A DNA stretch of 64,000 nt from positions 3,038,001 to 3,102,000 of the forward strand of contig BSYQ01000003.1 of NCBI GenBank assembly GCA_030272585.1. Reading direction: 5' to 3'. A program made the translations under genes and the position numbers. The stretch comes from Bryopsis sp. KO-2023 (Eukaryota > Chlorophyta > Ulvophyceae > Bryopsidales > Bryopsidaceae). Shown piece after piece: positions 49,001 to 64,000 of this stretch (within the stretch, counting starts at the first letter, position 1; the number at the start of each line of letters is the position of its first letter). Under the pieces are notes generated by a model, which made no database searches, had not been told where the DNA came from, and saw only the letters and a program-made list of their open reading frames with translations.

Positions 49001-49530
49001 ATCCAATGCCGATTTATCAAGCAAAGGGGCTGTAAAAACAAAAATCAAACCACCATCAGATCATGACTAATATTCCGACCTGGAATCCCTCCTCAATTTA
49101 TGTTTCCATCCGAAAATTCCAAACACAGTAAATCTGGAGCGCCTCATGATTTCAACTTACTGAATGTGAAAATATTTACTGGATATTGGGAAAAGATCAA
49201 CATCAAAAGCTGCTTTAACACGGTGGATTCACTAGGGTGTCAGATTTCATTACTAATTCAAGAATCGACCTCACAGAATCACACAGACTGGGGGAGAATG
49301 AGCCGCCGCCACCACCCACCATGAAATCTCTTCTGCTCCAGATCCGCCGACCTCGCGAGCTGTTTCTGCGCGTTCCTCGCCGAATTGAACGTGAACGCTT
49401 TGGGATTCCGTTGCGCAGCGCTCATCCCCGACGCCCCCACATCCCCCTGCCTCTTCTTCTTCACGGCATCTTTTTTGGAAGCTTTCCTTCCTGCCTTGTT
49501 TGTTTTGTGCCCTTTCCCTGGTGGAGGCAT
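40088..49530 (-). CDS. BMS1: Ribosome biogenesis GTPase BMS1
   Basis: About 20 exons from ATG 49530 to stop 40088, roughly 1,200 residues. Firm exons include 49320-49530, 48962-49029, 48301-48540, 47703-47972, 47037-47330, 45043-45098, 44524-44711, 43945-44173, 43448-43723, 42775-43056, 42095-42322, 41676-41796, 41052-41370, 40563-40700 and 40088-40156. The N-terminus has RNPKAFTF and the P-loop GPPK/VGKTTLIK split by an intron. GVLTHLD is the BMS1 form of the G4 motif. An acidic middle region is followed by YGDFEDLETG, then the C-terminal domain with KHRWFPKILKTRDPLIFSLG, FEGASIRTVSGIRGTIKKA and GTFRATFEDRVIKSDIVFLR, and a basic tail. BMS1 acts with RCL1 in U3-dependent 18S rRNA maturation in the nucleolus. 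Exons around 45110-46620 are clear as acidic coding blocks, but one small linking exon is unplaced. An extra motif is inserted near 41676-41796. Confidence 0.94.
41405..41595. repeat. Imperfect tandem duplication in a BMS1 intron
   Basis: Two units of about 80 bases start about 105 bases apart, each holding TTTCTGAAAAAGA, then GGAGTTAAAA, then ACAGGCATAAAAAGA. They differ by a few substitutions and small indels. Confidence 0.7.
45290..45307. repeat. Perfect 18-base palindrome in a BMS1 intron
   Basis: CTCTCTATATATAGAGAG equals its own reverse complement, and flanking AAACC/GGTTT extends the symmetry after a two-base slip. Confidence 0.6.
47495..47541. repeat. 13-bp inverted repeat in a BMS1 intron
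   Basis: TAGAACTGGATAT at 47495-47507 pairs perfectly with 47529-47541 across a 21-base A-rich loop. Confidence 0.65.
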
Positions 49531-49709
49531 CCCGAAAGACAGAAACAAACAAAAACCAAAGCAGCAGCTCCATTTTCACTACACCAAGCCAAATGCTGGA
49601 ACCATGACTAATCACTACACCTCGTATGTCTGACAGAAAATCGCAATAAAAGCAAAGTGCAGGAAAAAAGGAGTGACGAGTGCTGAAGTTGGCAAGTGGT
49701 GGTGGGTGC
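49531..49709. promoter_or_regulatory. Shared 5' region of BMS1 and TADA
   Basis: Only 179 bases separate the two divergent start codons, so this is a likely bidirectional promoter. No recognised element. Confidence 0.35.
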
Positions 49710-51708
<1,999 letters not shown>

Positions 51709-52369
51709 GTTGTTTCGGAATTTTTTTTTCTTCAAATTTGTGTTTTGTTGTATCCATTGTAATAGTCGACAGTTTAAAACATTTTCAAAAATGTGGCATT
51801 GTCCCAGAAAATATGGAGAAAAAAAAACCCAATCTCTACAACATCCGATCAAAAAACACAGCCCTCTAAGCAACCAAGAACAGCACTACCCAGGTTCATG
51901 AAAAATCCACCACTTACCCCCCTCCCCTATTTTTTTTCTCCCTCGACCCTTCGAGATGGCAAAAACCAAGGATCGAGTTCATTACCCTTCCTTACTTTTC
52001 CTATCAGAAATAAAACATACAATCTGGACATGTTAATTCTACGTAAAATATAGGCCAAACAGGCCGCTCATCCATGCGGCCCCAAATTGCTGCATATCAA
52101 AAAACCCCTCCAAGAATCATCTATCGAGATTCAATGGAACCTTGACCAATCAGAAATGCTCCAACCAGCAAAGAAGCAAGCTGCGTGGAGGTGTGGATTG
52201 GTGGGGATGCACAGGGCTCTTGTCAGTTATCATCCATTGGGGAAAAACTCTAGATCGGCAGCATTCATTGGAAAAACCATACACTTCCTGTGTGTTTCTA
52301 GGGAGCAAAACTCCCACAACTCTAAATCGAAAAGCCGAATGTTTTCCAAACGCTCCTTGGGTTGCTGTA
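51709..52369. other. Convergent intergenic region
   Basis: 3' flanks of TADA and CCDC124. Small ORFs only; nothing supported. Confidence 0.4.
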
Positions 52370-53653
52370 CTACACCCTGTTCATCGGATTGTCTACGCTC
52401 TTTTGCCACAGCTTGAAAATCATGTCCCTGTATTGCGATTGCTTGAGGCCAGGTTTTTCCGACTTCAGTCGTTCCAGCTCCCTCTCCTCGAAAGCGAGGT
52501 AAGCTGCCTTCCTCCGTCTGTAAAGATTCACAAACCAATGACCATTTCATTGGACTTTCCTCCACCACCATTAAATAAAAAAAAGTTTATCTTTCAACCA
52601 CTTTATGCCTTGTTGTTTTTTTTTCATTTAAAAGAATTTGACCCTCCCCCTCCCCTTCTTCGCTTTTTTTTTCTTCTTTTTTTCCTAAAAAAAAATGGGG
52701 GATTGGGCAACCAAGTCGCTTAACACAGTTATGTTCCTCCTGATGATCTGTGAGAATTCTTTTATTGTCAGAATAAAATCAAATGTAGATATCAAAGACA
52801 CTTTCAAAAAGGAGTCTCTTGATTGAAAACAGTTATGGAGGTTATGGATCCATATTCTATGTATTCTTAAGAAAAAAAAATTATACGCCTACGATTCAAC
52901 AATCTTTTTTTGTCAAATTGCTTCAATCTGCTACCTTTCTGGATGTCTGTCAGCCTCATCTTCCTCCACCGTCAGTTGTCTGATGGCCTGCTCCACATTG
53001 TGTGCCTCCAGCATATCCTGATCCCTGTTGGTGTTCCTGTGGTCGACCATCGCAACATACGCTTCTTCCGCAACCTCTTTTCGCTCAATAGCTTTCTTTT
53101 CCTTCTGGACCTCCCCTTGCTTGGCAGCCGATTCTTCTTGTTGCTTTCGAAGCTGGTATTGGGTCACCTGGTGTAAAAAAAAAACAAAAAAAAACAGTGG
53201 AAATCACGCAAACAGTTTTTATGTCTGTCAAAACACTATCTCTCTACACCACCACCTTCCCTTTGGGGTTCTGAAAAACTCCTGACTGCAACTTCAAGTA
53301 GCCCCTTGAAATCTGTCTGATCACTTGCAAGCGAGCAAGATACATTTGCCCCTTACCTTTGGGATGCCAACTCTTTCTCTAGCTCCCTTTTTGAGGCTGG
53401 CGTCCATCTGCTTCGTTTCTTCGTCAGCCAGTCGCCTCGCTTCCAAACGCTTGGCAGCAGCTTCTTGCTTCTTCTGCTCCTGTTCCTCGCGTTTCTTTTG
53501 CGTTTTGGACTTGGCCCCGTCCCCCGCATCCTTCCAGAACTCATCCTCCGTCTTACGAGCGTTCTTTTCCTTCTCCTCGGCTCGTGCGCTGGCCTTTCGC
53601 TGACGTCCCTCCACTTTTTTGGAGTTCTCTCCCCATTCTTTCTTTTTCCCCAT
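52370..53653 (-). CDS. CCDC124: CCDC124-family ribosome-associated protein
   Basis: Three exons, 53357-53653, 52935-53167 and 52370-52517, code for 225 residues with consistent phases. The start MGKKKEWGENSKKVEGRQRK is the conserved ribosome-anchoring N-terminus. A long charged helix (KKREEQEQKKQEAAAKRLEA) follows. The C-terminal HMG-like region contains IRQLTVEEDEADRHPERRRK, then LERLKSEKPGLKQSQYRDM and the family-ending DNPMN. By family knowledge CCDC124 (fungal Lso2/Oxs1 relatives) binds idle 80S ribosomes and aids restart after stress. The length equals the human protein (about 223). It is divergent from RPL8, so two ribosome-linked genes share a promoter region. Confidence 0.92.
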
Positions 53654-54221
53654 GTTTTTTTTTTCTTCTATCGAGCGTTACTGGTTCTTCTTCTGCCTTT
53701 CCCCGCTTGCCGATCTCTTTCTGAAGGATCCGCAGAGTGTGCGCGCGAAAATATGCGTCCTCGCCCGAAAAAATAATAACGATCGCTTGCGAGGGAAAGC
53801 GTTGCGTGCTTTGTACTTTTGCACGCGCGCGTTGCAGCGAACGGAAGGTCGAAGGAGGTCGGCAGTTGCTTACGCACATTGCTGAGTGGATATCGCTCCA
53901 CTCGATCAGCGACTATCGATGATGAACACGGCGGCCGATTTCCGATTTCAGCCTGGTCCGAACACTGCACAACCCTCGCTCAATTCCAATATCGGCCGCC
54001 GGGGTTGCGTCAGGAGAGAGGGGAGCACAGAAGGCTAGCGGGAAAAGGAGGAAAAAAAGGTATTGTGGCCTCGTCCATCCGGTTTTCGCGAACATCGTAC
54101 GGCTTTTGGGCAGAGTTCCCGACCGAAGTGCGCGTCAAGAGGAGATAACTGGGACTTCTCTGGTCCTGTTCGGTGTCGTGGCGACGTATTTATGGAGTGC
54201 TGATGTTTGGGTGTTGATCAG
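53654..54221. promoter_or_regulatory. Shared 5' region of CCDC124 and RPL8
   Basis: 568 bases between divergent start codons. A CG-rich alternating tract (gcacgcgcgcg, near 53820) is visible. The RPL8 ATG directly follows an acceptor-like gatcag, so a 5' UTR intron is possible but not shown. Confidence 0.4.
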
Positions 54222-56481
<2,260 letters not shown>

Positions 56482-56968
56482 AGTGGAGGGGGTGGCTGTT
56501 GCTGTCGTGTCCTGGGTGTTTTTGGCCAATTGTGGTGGCTCGTTGATGGGGGGGGGGAAGCCTCGGCTCTTCGTGGTTCTGTGCATGCGTTTGTGACTGA
56601 GTGCTGGTGGAGGTGGCGATGGATTCAGTAGTAGAAGAGGCTGCTTGTGTGTTTTTGGTGGTTTTTAGGGCGATGTAAGGATGTTCACTTGGGTGGTTCA
56701 ACAAATAGAAAATCAGTTTTCTCATTCATATGGAAAAAGGACCAACAATAGAAAGAAAAGCTGTTTCTCATTCATGGAAAAAGGACAGATGAAGAAAACA
56801 TGCACTCATGAAAAAAAAAAAAAAATCTCAAATCGATTATTAGAGGTTACAACCACGATGCCCGCAAGTTTCTGGCAAGATGGGGTGGCCTGTCGGAATT
56901 CTTGAAGGGATGAGAGGTCGAGTCTTGAACAAAATCCCGTCCAAATTTTTCTCCCCAAGGACTGCGGG
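56482..56968. other. Spacer between RPL8 and the RBJ-like GTPase
   Basis: RPL8 3' UTR and the promoter of the following plus-strand gene. A run of A lies near 56811-56825. No gene supported. Confidence 0.4.
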
Positions 56969-58628
56969 ATGCGGGCTGTTCGAGCGCTGGTCGATTCCCA
57001 AAAGCGTCGACCACGCGACAAAGTCTTCAAAACTAAAATCATTTCGATGGGTGAGAATGGTGTCGGGAAGTCGTGTCTCATCAAACGGTAATCACAGTGT
57101 GTTCGACCCAATCATGTAATCCATTCCACTCAGATTTTCCAGCAAAAATAATCATGTATGGGTGGGATCTGCCATTCACCCCCACCTAAGGAAAACCTTG
57201 GCTTCCTTCAAAGAAAAATCCAAAAAAACACACACACACACACACTTCTTGTACAGATTTGGGTCTGTATGAAAATTTCTGTAAAACAAAAACCCATTGG
57301 ACACACTTCTTGTGCCATTTTGATGAGTGGCTTGGTAAGGGATGTTCTTCCTTCTGTTTATCAGATACTGCGAAGGCAAGTTCATATCGAAATATGTTGC
57401 AACCATTGGTGTTGATTATGGTGTGAAGCCTGTCGACTTCGGGGACTTCGAGGTGCACAAAAACATTGAACTGGGACTTTGGTAATCCCCACATATATAC
57501 AACCAGAAATAATGTCTACTGCGACACTGTTTTTTTCAAGATTTTGTGAAATGGAAAGAGAGAGTGTTCGAAGCACCACTTTCGAATACCGGTTGTCCTC
57601 CCCACCCCCACCCCCCCCCAAAAAAAAATGAAAAAATGAAAAAAGCAGAAAAAATGACATGGTGTGAAGGGAACCGAATTGCAAGGTTAAGCAAGGTTGG
57701 CTGTGTACGTTGGGGGGCATCCAGCAAAAGAAAGCTGACAAATATAATAAGTTGGCATTCGTATGAAAAATATGATTTTAGTGTCCTGGAGGTCCAAAAG
57801 CGGAATTAGGAACTTTGCTTCCGTTTGTGCTGAGGTCAGGTTCGCATGAATCTGTGGGATCTTGCTGGTGGTGGTGACTATTTGGACATTCGCATGGAGT
57901 TTTACAAGGGTGCCCAGGGTGGCATCCTTGCTTACGACAGCACAAACCGTTCAACATTTGAAGCCCTCGATCGTTGGATGGAGGAATCCACCGAATTTGG
58001 TGCAGCTGGCATGGTGATTTCATTTGGGCCTCAGCGAAAAAGCTTCACTTGCTGCTTATAGTTCATAATTGTGGTGGTCGACATGGAACCTCCAACCCTA
58101 ACTTGCCTGGTACAAGGTTTGCTTGATATCCCCCTGAGTTTGATGGGAAATTTGGGTGCTGTGTAGGTGGTGATTGTGGTGGCGACCAAATGTGATGTCC
58201 CCAGCCAAAAAGTCAGTGAGCAGGAGGGTAGAGAGTGGGCATCCAGCAAAGGGTTTCTTTTCTTTCAGGTGGATATATCATGAGCCCAAACCGGTGAATT
58301 TCAGCAATACCTTTCCATGAAGAGTCATCCATGGTTTTTTTTTGGACGGATTTACGGTTTTCAAGGTTGTGTACTGTCACACAGACAAGAATGTTGATCA
58401 TATTATGGCATGTTGCAGTATTATTTTATTATTATGTGGGAATAATACCCTAAGAAGATGTTTGAATGGGTGCAGGTTTCTTCAGCCACTGGACATCATG
58501 TCGTTCCAATGTTTGCAACTCTCTTTGCAAGGGTAATGGCCACCATTCAAGGAATTCCAGAAGATTTGGTTTCGGAAGCTGTTCACAGCGCTGCCCACTA
58601 CAGAGATATCGAAGATGCCCAACTGTGA
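56969..58628 (+). CDS. DNAJC27/RBJ-like small GTPase lacking a J domain
   Basis: Five exons, 56969-57087, 57365-57452, 57840-58013, 58167-58268 and 58476-58628, encode 211 residues. G-motifs: P-loop ISMGENGVGKSCLIKRYCE, the RBJ-specific KYVATIGVDYGVKPV, switch II NLWDLAGGGDY (no catalytic Gln, as in animal RBJ), TKCD (G4) and SSATG (G5). FYKGAQGGILAYDSTN is also close to DNAJC27. In animals this GTPase domain is followed by a DnaJ domain. Here the protein stops soon after the GTPase core (YRDIEDAQL), and no HPD motif appears downstream. The family has roles at the flagellar base and in MEK/ERK control. There is no C-terminal prenylation cysteine, as in RBJ. Confidence 0.9.
57226..57246. repeat. 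(CA)n microsatellite in a GTPase-gene intron
   Basis: A simple CA dinucleotide tract. A shorter one is at about 45233-45244 in BMS1. Confidence 0.7.
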
Positions 58629-59062
58629 CTATTATGTTTCCTCTTTCTTGCAATGCTTTGTAAATTCACAGCAAAACAAAGAAAGAATTTATCGTCACTT
58701 GTGTTTGGAAAATATATTTAATGATTAATTTTCAGCTTTTTTTTTTTCACATGGGGATTTTCCGATTTGGAAGTTCGAATCTCTCCATCCTTAAATTACA
58801 AAAAAAAAAAATCAATACACAGCCCCAACAATCTTTTCAAAAAAACAATTCTGAGAAATATCGTGGCAAAAAATTATAAAAATGTGGTGCCAAATTCCGA
58901 AAGAATATAATCCCTCAGCATGACCAGGGGAAAATAAAAATTTCACTCTTCTTCCCCCCCCATCAATCAAAACATCGAATTTCCTCTCTGTCTTTTTTTT
59001 TCTGTTTTTTTCCTTGTTTTTTTTTCTCTTTCCTTTTTTTCCTTCCCAATCCCTCATTTACT
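58629..59062. other. Convergent intergenic region
   Basis: 434 bases between the GTPase and glycine-cleavage T stop codons, with runs of T and A. Only 3' UTRs expected. Confidence 0.4.
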
Positions 59063-62000
59063 CTATCCCTTGAAGTATTTAGCCGGAACGAAAGGCATTT
59101 TAGTGATGGTGGCATCTTGGCTTCGCCCTCGAACCACCACCTTCAATTTAGTATCCTTTTTGTCATGTGGCTTGTTGACATATCTGAATGAACAAAAAAA
59201 CAAAGAGTTAAAACATGAACACATCCTTGATTTATCCCTTAAAAATAAAACAAATAAAAATTTTCCAAGTCATCTAATATTCCATTGATAGGCATGTTAC
59301 CAAATTATCTTTCTTAAAGGGGTAGAAAGGAGTGAAGAATGAAATCTTAATATGTTTTCCAAATCTTTTCACTTTCAGGGTATTTGAAGGTGTACCGATT
59401 TATTTTAATTTTTTGTTTTGCCCCCTGGCAAAAATTCAAAAAAAAAAAGGAGTATTGTTGTTTTTTGAACACTTTGGGGGGGTGGTGGGTGGTGGGTTGA
59501 GGTTCATCCTTTTTGTTCTACTCACCCCATTGCAATGGGCTTTCCAAGGTTGGGACTGAAGGCTCCGCTGGTGACCTCTCCAACCTACATGCCAAATATC
59601 ACATTCTGATTCCATCAATACAAGCTTTCCTCGGATTCCTTTCCAAACAAAAGCATAATGTCGATTTGGTCAAAATTTTGGGCTCCGAACATCAATGTCA
59701 ATACCTCCTTCCCATCAGCATCAACGATCGCTGAGTGGTCCCTGGCTGGAGCACCCTTGACGAGCAATCCGACCCTTCGTCGAGAAACACCATCAGCCAA
59801 TTGCTTCTTGATGGCCTGCAAAGCCACACCCATAAATCAGCTGGAAAGCAGTGAAAGCGCCACGCCAAGGTTTTCCACTGGTCACCGATGTTTTAAAGCG
59901 ACGCTCTGGATGACCAATTCCCACCCCTTTTTCAAACTCAAAAACCTCTTCCTGATGCATTTCTTAGTATCAGCCCCCCCCCCCCCTTCTCCAATTTTGA
60001 CCATCATCATAACCTCCTTTTTCAGCTTCTCGGTCATTTCAACCACGCTATTCAGAAAGGGAAAAAAAAAGGGCGACGAAACAAACAAACTTACCTCGCC
60101 ACCAATGAAAGAACACTCTGCTCTTCGTGACTTGGCGATGGTCCATGTCAGACCAGCTTCGATGGGGGAGGTTGCTTCGGTGATGTCATTCCCATAGAGG
60201 CACAAACCGGCCTCCAATCGGAGGGCATCCCTGGCTCCCAAGCCTCCCAGCCATACCTCTGGGTTGGCAATCATCTTGGATGCAAGGGTTTCCAAACCTT
60301 CACCAGGAATGGACAGCTCGAAACCATCCTCACCGGTGTATCTGTTTCGAGAAAGAATTAAAAAAAAAAGAAGGATCCCTCTCAACAAAACTCAGTCAAT
60401 GGTTGCTTGAGAATCAAACTCAGAACAATACAGCTTTTATCTTTAAAAGAAAAATGGCATGGGTTCTGGCATTGAGATGGTAACCAGCAGATCGAATTTT
60501 CACATTTATCGACTCATTCCTTCTTCAGTGTTTTTGTTTTTCCAAGAAAATGTATATGTATCTACACAAATATTCCCAAGTTAAGAGATAAATCGATTGA
60601 GGTTGAAAGTGTTATCTCCTTCTAGTTAAAAAAAGAAAAAAACATGAAGAAAAAAAAATCCAGTTTAATTATGGACGAACGATTTGCGTTTCACTGTTCC
60701 GTTTTCAAGTCATAGAATAGCTTCTTTCCGCTTTTTCTGTCTTTCCTTGTACTGACCCAGTTCTGGTGATCCAAACTGGAACTCCACCCACATCGGTCTT
60801 GGTGAACATCCCAAAGAACAGCTTGGACAAATCAAAATCAGTCATTTTCTGGAGAACCCCCGCTGCTTTGGGACCTTGCAAGGCCAACAGACCTCTGTCA
60901 TCGTGGACAGTCATTCCTACGTCCATCTGGGACACCCACATGAACCCCTCATATACAGATATAGAAACAAACACCCAGGCAAGGTTTTCTCAATGGAAAA
61001 AATCAATCGAGCAACGCTCAACAGCACTTTGATAGTTCTTTTCGATAGGATGCAACATGTTGTTGAATTTCCCCCCTGAGACGATCCATTTTCTAAAATT
61101 CTACCGCAGGGGTTATCGAGTGAACATTTCGACTCTTTGACTTTCATATGTAGGGAAAGTGGATAGGCATACAAGCTTGAGCAAGAAAACAGATTTTTTT
61201 CCCTCACCGAAGAATTTTTGTCCAGGTGTGCCTGGATGTGGGCCAGGTCGACATCACGTCTTCCGGCATTGACCACGACATAAATATCATCGTCTGCAAC
61301 CTATAGGAGGCAGTAAAAACAACACTTGATCAACTCCTGCCACATCGATGCACCGAGGGCTGGGCTGGGGATTATCAATAAGAATCATATACCCCCCTAT
61401 GGATGCACATTGTATTTTTCAAAGCATTACTATATTGATTTTTGTTGTTTCTTCTCTCATTATCATTAGTTATTTACTTTATTTTTTTGGGGGTGGTTAT
61501 TAAACAACACGTCATTATGTTTATGTTTCTTTTGGGGGGTTGATAACACACTCATGATTCAAGTCTTTGGCCATGATTTTGAATTTTGATACTTTTCCCT
61601 ACCTTAGTGATGACGGAATCGTCAATGATGCCCCCCTTCTCGTTGGTGAACACCGTCAAAGATCCCGTCCCAGCTTTCATGGCCCCTACGTCGCCCACAA
61701 CCAACTTCTCCAGAAAAGGGACTGCATCTTTCCCCTAACAAAAGCAAAGATACCGCTTGGAACGCTCACCCCCACTTTTCCTTCCACGCAACAAACATAG
61801 TATAGATTGCGCGCGACGCAATGGATGCGTCGCGCGAGTTCGAGCCGATCGAAACGAGCTCGCTCGCTTGAGTGAGTGAGTGTCACCTTCAGGGATAGGC
61901 CGCACATGTGCGCAACGTCGAACACCAAGGCGTCACTTCTGCAGTGTTTGCTGGATTCCATCACGGTCTTGTCGTATTGCAAAGGCATCGACCAGCCCGC

Positions 62001-62319
62001 GAAGTCGACCATCTTCCCTGCGCGCAGTGTACACTTCTCATATTTCTGTGTGTTTCTTTTATTTCTTCAATCTTTCAGGTGTCCCCTTTCCCCCAATAAA
62101 CAACGCTTCATGAAGGGGCTCGTTCGCGCTTTCGGAAACCATCTACTGACCCCCATTCTTGACGTGGAAGTCGTGTAGAGGCGTCTTTTTGAGATCCTCT
62201 GGGTTGGTCGCGAGACCAGCGGTTTGTTGGAACTGGGAGGTGCTGGCCCACGCCCCCTCTCCAGAAAGGCGGCCAGCGGAGCCCAGTCGACGCGCGAGAC
62301 TGCACACGTGGTTTCGCAT
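59063..62319 (-). CDS. GCVT: Glycine cleavage system T protein (aminomethyltransferase)
   Basis: Nine exons: 62151-62319, 61887-62017, 61603-61734, 61208-61300, 60757-60926, 60095-60341, 59705-59815, 59526-59584 and 59063-59183, all phase-matched, 410 residues. The start [18 protein letters not shown] is an Arg-rich mitochondrial presequence without early acidic residues. The mature part begins [20 protein letters not shown], then [10 protein letters not shown], the folate-site region [56 protein letters not shown] and the terminal [10 protein letters not shown]. It transfers the methylene group from H-protein-bound aminomethyl to tetrahydrofolate, releasing ammonia, in the mitochondrial glycine decarboxylase complex. 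That matters for photorespiration if the organism is photosynthetic. An intron carries a perfect GC-rich hairpin at 61810-61836. Confidence 0.96.
61810..61836. repeat. GC-rich 11-bp perfect stem with 5-base loop in a GCVT intron
   Basis: The arms 61810-61820 and 61826-61836 are exact reverse complements (core GCGCGACGCA) around the loop ATGGA. It is far more GC-rich than the surrounding intron. Confidence 0.7.
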
Positions 62320-62699
62320 CCTCCCCGCTTAAATCTATTTCTTTGTTGGGTTGCGTTTCCACAGAGCGCAATGGAATTGCAGAAAAAGGGAAAGTTTGGG
62401 ACTTGGCTTCTTCTCCAACATACAACACGTCGTTTTAAATGTTTCCATGTCTCAGGGTCGTCACGCTGAGTCAGACATGTGGCTTGCACAGTGCCGCCAT
62501 GACTGACATTACGGCGGCGGCTGACAAAAAGCAGCCATCGGAGTCTCAAGCATGCTGAAACCACCAGGAACAGCAGGGTTTTCCAGGGATTTCCACGCTA
62601 GAAACCCGCTACAACTACGCACTACCATTTTGTTACTCCGTGTCGTTTTTTTCTTTTTTGTGGAGTGGTTTTCTACAAGGGGGGAGAAAGAGGTTCAAA
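62320..62699. promoter_or_regulatory. Shared 5' region of GCVT and NAT10
   Basis: 380 bases between divergent start codons. No known element recognised. Confidence 0.35.
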
Positions 62700-63873
62700 A
62701 TGAAGAAGAAGGTGGATCCCAGGATCCGCACTCTGGTGGAAAACTGTGTGAAGTTGCGTCAGCGAGGGATGTTCGTGATTGTCGGCGACAAAGGCAGGGA
62801 ACAAGTCGTCAATTTGCACTACATGCTCAGCAAAACGCTGGTGACCGCCAGGCCCTCCGTTTTATGGTGTTACAAAAAGGAGCTGTTCATAAGCAGGTGG
62901 GTGCCAGTGTGTCGTACACGAAAGAATCAGAATATGATGTCACTATTTCTTGAATTGCCAAAATTGCTGGTTGAAATGTTGAGAAAACACAAACATGTAC
63001 ATGAGGGGGGAAAAATAAAGTCTAGACATTATTATTATTATTATTAGTTTTTATGTGATTTTTTTTTTTTTTTTTTAAATTGGACTGGATGTCAAAATAG
63101 CTCCATCTGGGGCAGGGACGAAAACCAAATAACATTTTTAATTGAGCAATGCTGGAAAAAAGAATTTATCATGGGTATTTATTTTTATTTATTGTTTTTT
63201 TTCTCAGTCACAAGTCCAAACGTCACAAGCAAATCCAGAGGATGGTCAAAAGCGGATTGATGGATCCTGACAAAGAGGATCCCTTCACGATGTTCGTGGC
63301 ATGCACCAACATTCGATACTGCTACTACAACGAAACGCACAAAATTTTGGGAAATACCTACGGCATGTGCGTTCTGCAGGTGGGAAAATGCAAGAGGTCC
63401 AGCCCACCAAAATTTCGGGTGTTTATGACGGCCATGGTGCTGATAAATTAAACAATCATGTGTTTTTTTCCCACATTCAATGACACTCCTAATCAAGCAA
63501 GCCGGATAAGAGAGCTTTCGACTTCACTTTACTTTTTTTTTCTCCTTTTTTGAATCTGGAGCAAGGAAAAGTTGAGTTGCGGGAATGTATGGTCAGACTG
63601 ACGTTTTTGAACCTTTCCATGAAACGAAAACGCTGTTGGGAAATTGTTCGTTTTGTTTCTGTTGATGCCGAATTTTGAAATTGTCAGAATTATGATACTT
63701 TCAGGATTTTGAGGCAATGACACCCAATCTCTTGGCGCGAACGATCGAAACGGTGGAAGGGGGTGGCCTCGTCGTTTTGCTGCTTTCCACACTGACATCG
63801 CTGACTCAGCTGTACACTTTGACCATGGATGTTCATTCTCGACTACGAACAGAATCGCATAAGGAAGTTGTGG
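62700..63873 (+). CDS. NAT10: RNA cytidine acetyltransferase NAT10/KRE33, 5' part
   Basis: Three exons, 62700-62896, 63208-63379 and 63705-63873, are present. The third ends in phase 1 at a gtaaga donor and the gene continues beyond the window. The about 180 residues seen are nearly diagnostic: VDPRIRTLVENCVKLRQRGM, FVIVGDKGREQVVNLHYMLS, ARPSVLWCYKKELF, NIRYCYYNETHKILGNTYGM, TPNLLARTIETVEGGGLVV and LYTLTMDVHSRLRTESHKEV. This is the N-terminal DUF1726-type region. The helicase-like and GNAT domains would lie to the right. The enzyme makes N4-acetylcytidine in 18S rRNA and tRNA and helps small-subunit assembly. Partial only because the window ends. Confidence 0.96.
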
Positions 63874-64000
63874 GTAAGACGGCAACTATAATTTTAAAAA
63901 CCACCATGATTTTGATCGATAAATAAAAATGCAGAGATATAATTATGGACCAAAGAAACAAAAATGGTGAAACTGGAATTCTCCTCAAAATGAATGAAGC

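Noticed and set aside
52142-52723. 193-codon plus-strand ORF near the CCDC124 3' end
   Set aside because: It overlaps the real last CCDC124 exon on the opposite strand, and its remainder is low-complexity C- and T-rich sequence.
58770-58795. GGAAGTTCGAATCTCTCC resembling a tRNA T-arm
   Set aside because: No matching acceptor stem, D-arm or anticodon arm could be found at the correct distances.

Overview
The window is nuclear DNA from an intron-rich eukaryote. Nearly all introns are GT-AG, most are about 50 to 500 bases long, and genes sit roughly 3 kb apart on both strands. I could place 18 protein-coding genes with good support by chaining exons whose reading phases agree, plus one weak antisense ORF. 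No rRNA, tRNA, CRISPR array, transposase or insertion sequence was recognised. Several proteins point to a plastid-bearing protist: a plant-organelle-type tRNA adenosine deaminase (TADA), a CBSX-like CBS-pair protein and a TOM7 ending in the plant-like LLSP motif. The moderate GC content, short dense introns and compact divergent layout would suit a chlorarachniophyte-like alga. That is an inference; no organellar or phylogenetic marker here proves it.

Layout, left to right: F-box/LRR protein (-); AMSH-type JAMM deubiquitinase (+); small RIIa-fold protein (-); CBS-pair protein (-) divergent from TOM7 (+); secreted SOUL haem-binding protein (+); RFC2 clamp-loader subunit (-); Mediator MED10 (-); coiled-coil protein (+); complex III hinge protein QCR6 (-) divergent from an unidentified acidic protein (+); a roughly 12 kb, 30-plus-exon gene for a predicted ~2,470-residue multi-pass EF-hand protein (+); the ribosome-biogenesis GTPase BMS1 (-) divergent from TADA (+); CCDC124 (-) divergent from ribosomal protein RPL8/uL2 (+); a DNAJC27/RBJ-like GTPase (+); glycine-cleavage T protein (-) divergent from the 5' end of the RNA acetyltransferase NAT10/KRE33 (+), which runs off the right edge.

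There is no operon logic. The genes are mostly housekeeping: translation and ribosome biogenesis (BMS1, NAT10, RPL8, CCDC124, TADA), mitochondria (TOM7, QCR6, glycine cleavage T), replication (RFC2), transcription (MED10) and ubiquitin turnover (F-box/LRR, AMSH). Several pairs share short intergenic 5' regions of about 180 to 570 bases, which probably act as bidirectional promoters. The main candidates for something undescribed are the giant EF-hand membrane protein, a GYxFKTG-type motif inserted in BMS1, a QCR6 start codon split by an intron, and the recurrent T(n)G(n) homopolymer junctions in non-coding DNA.
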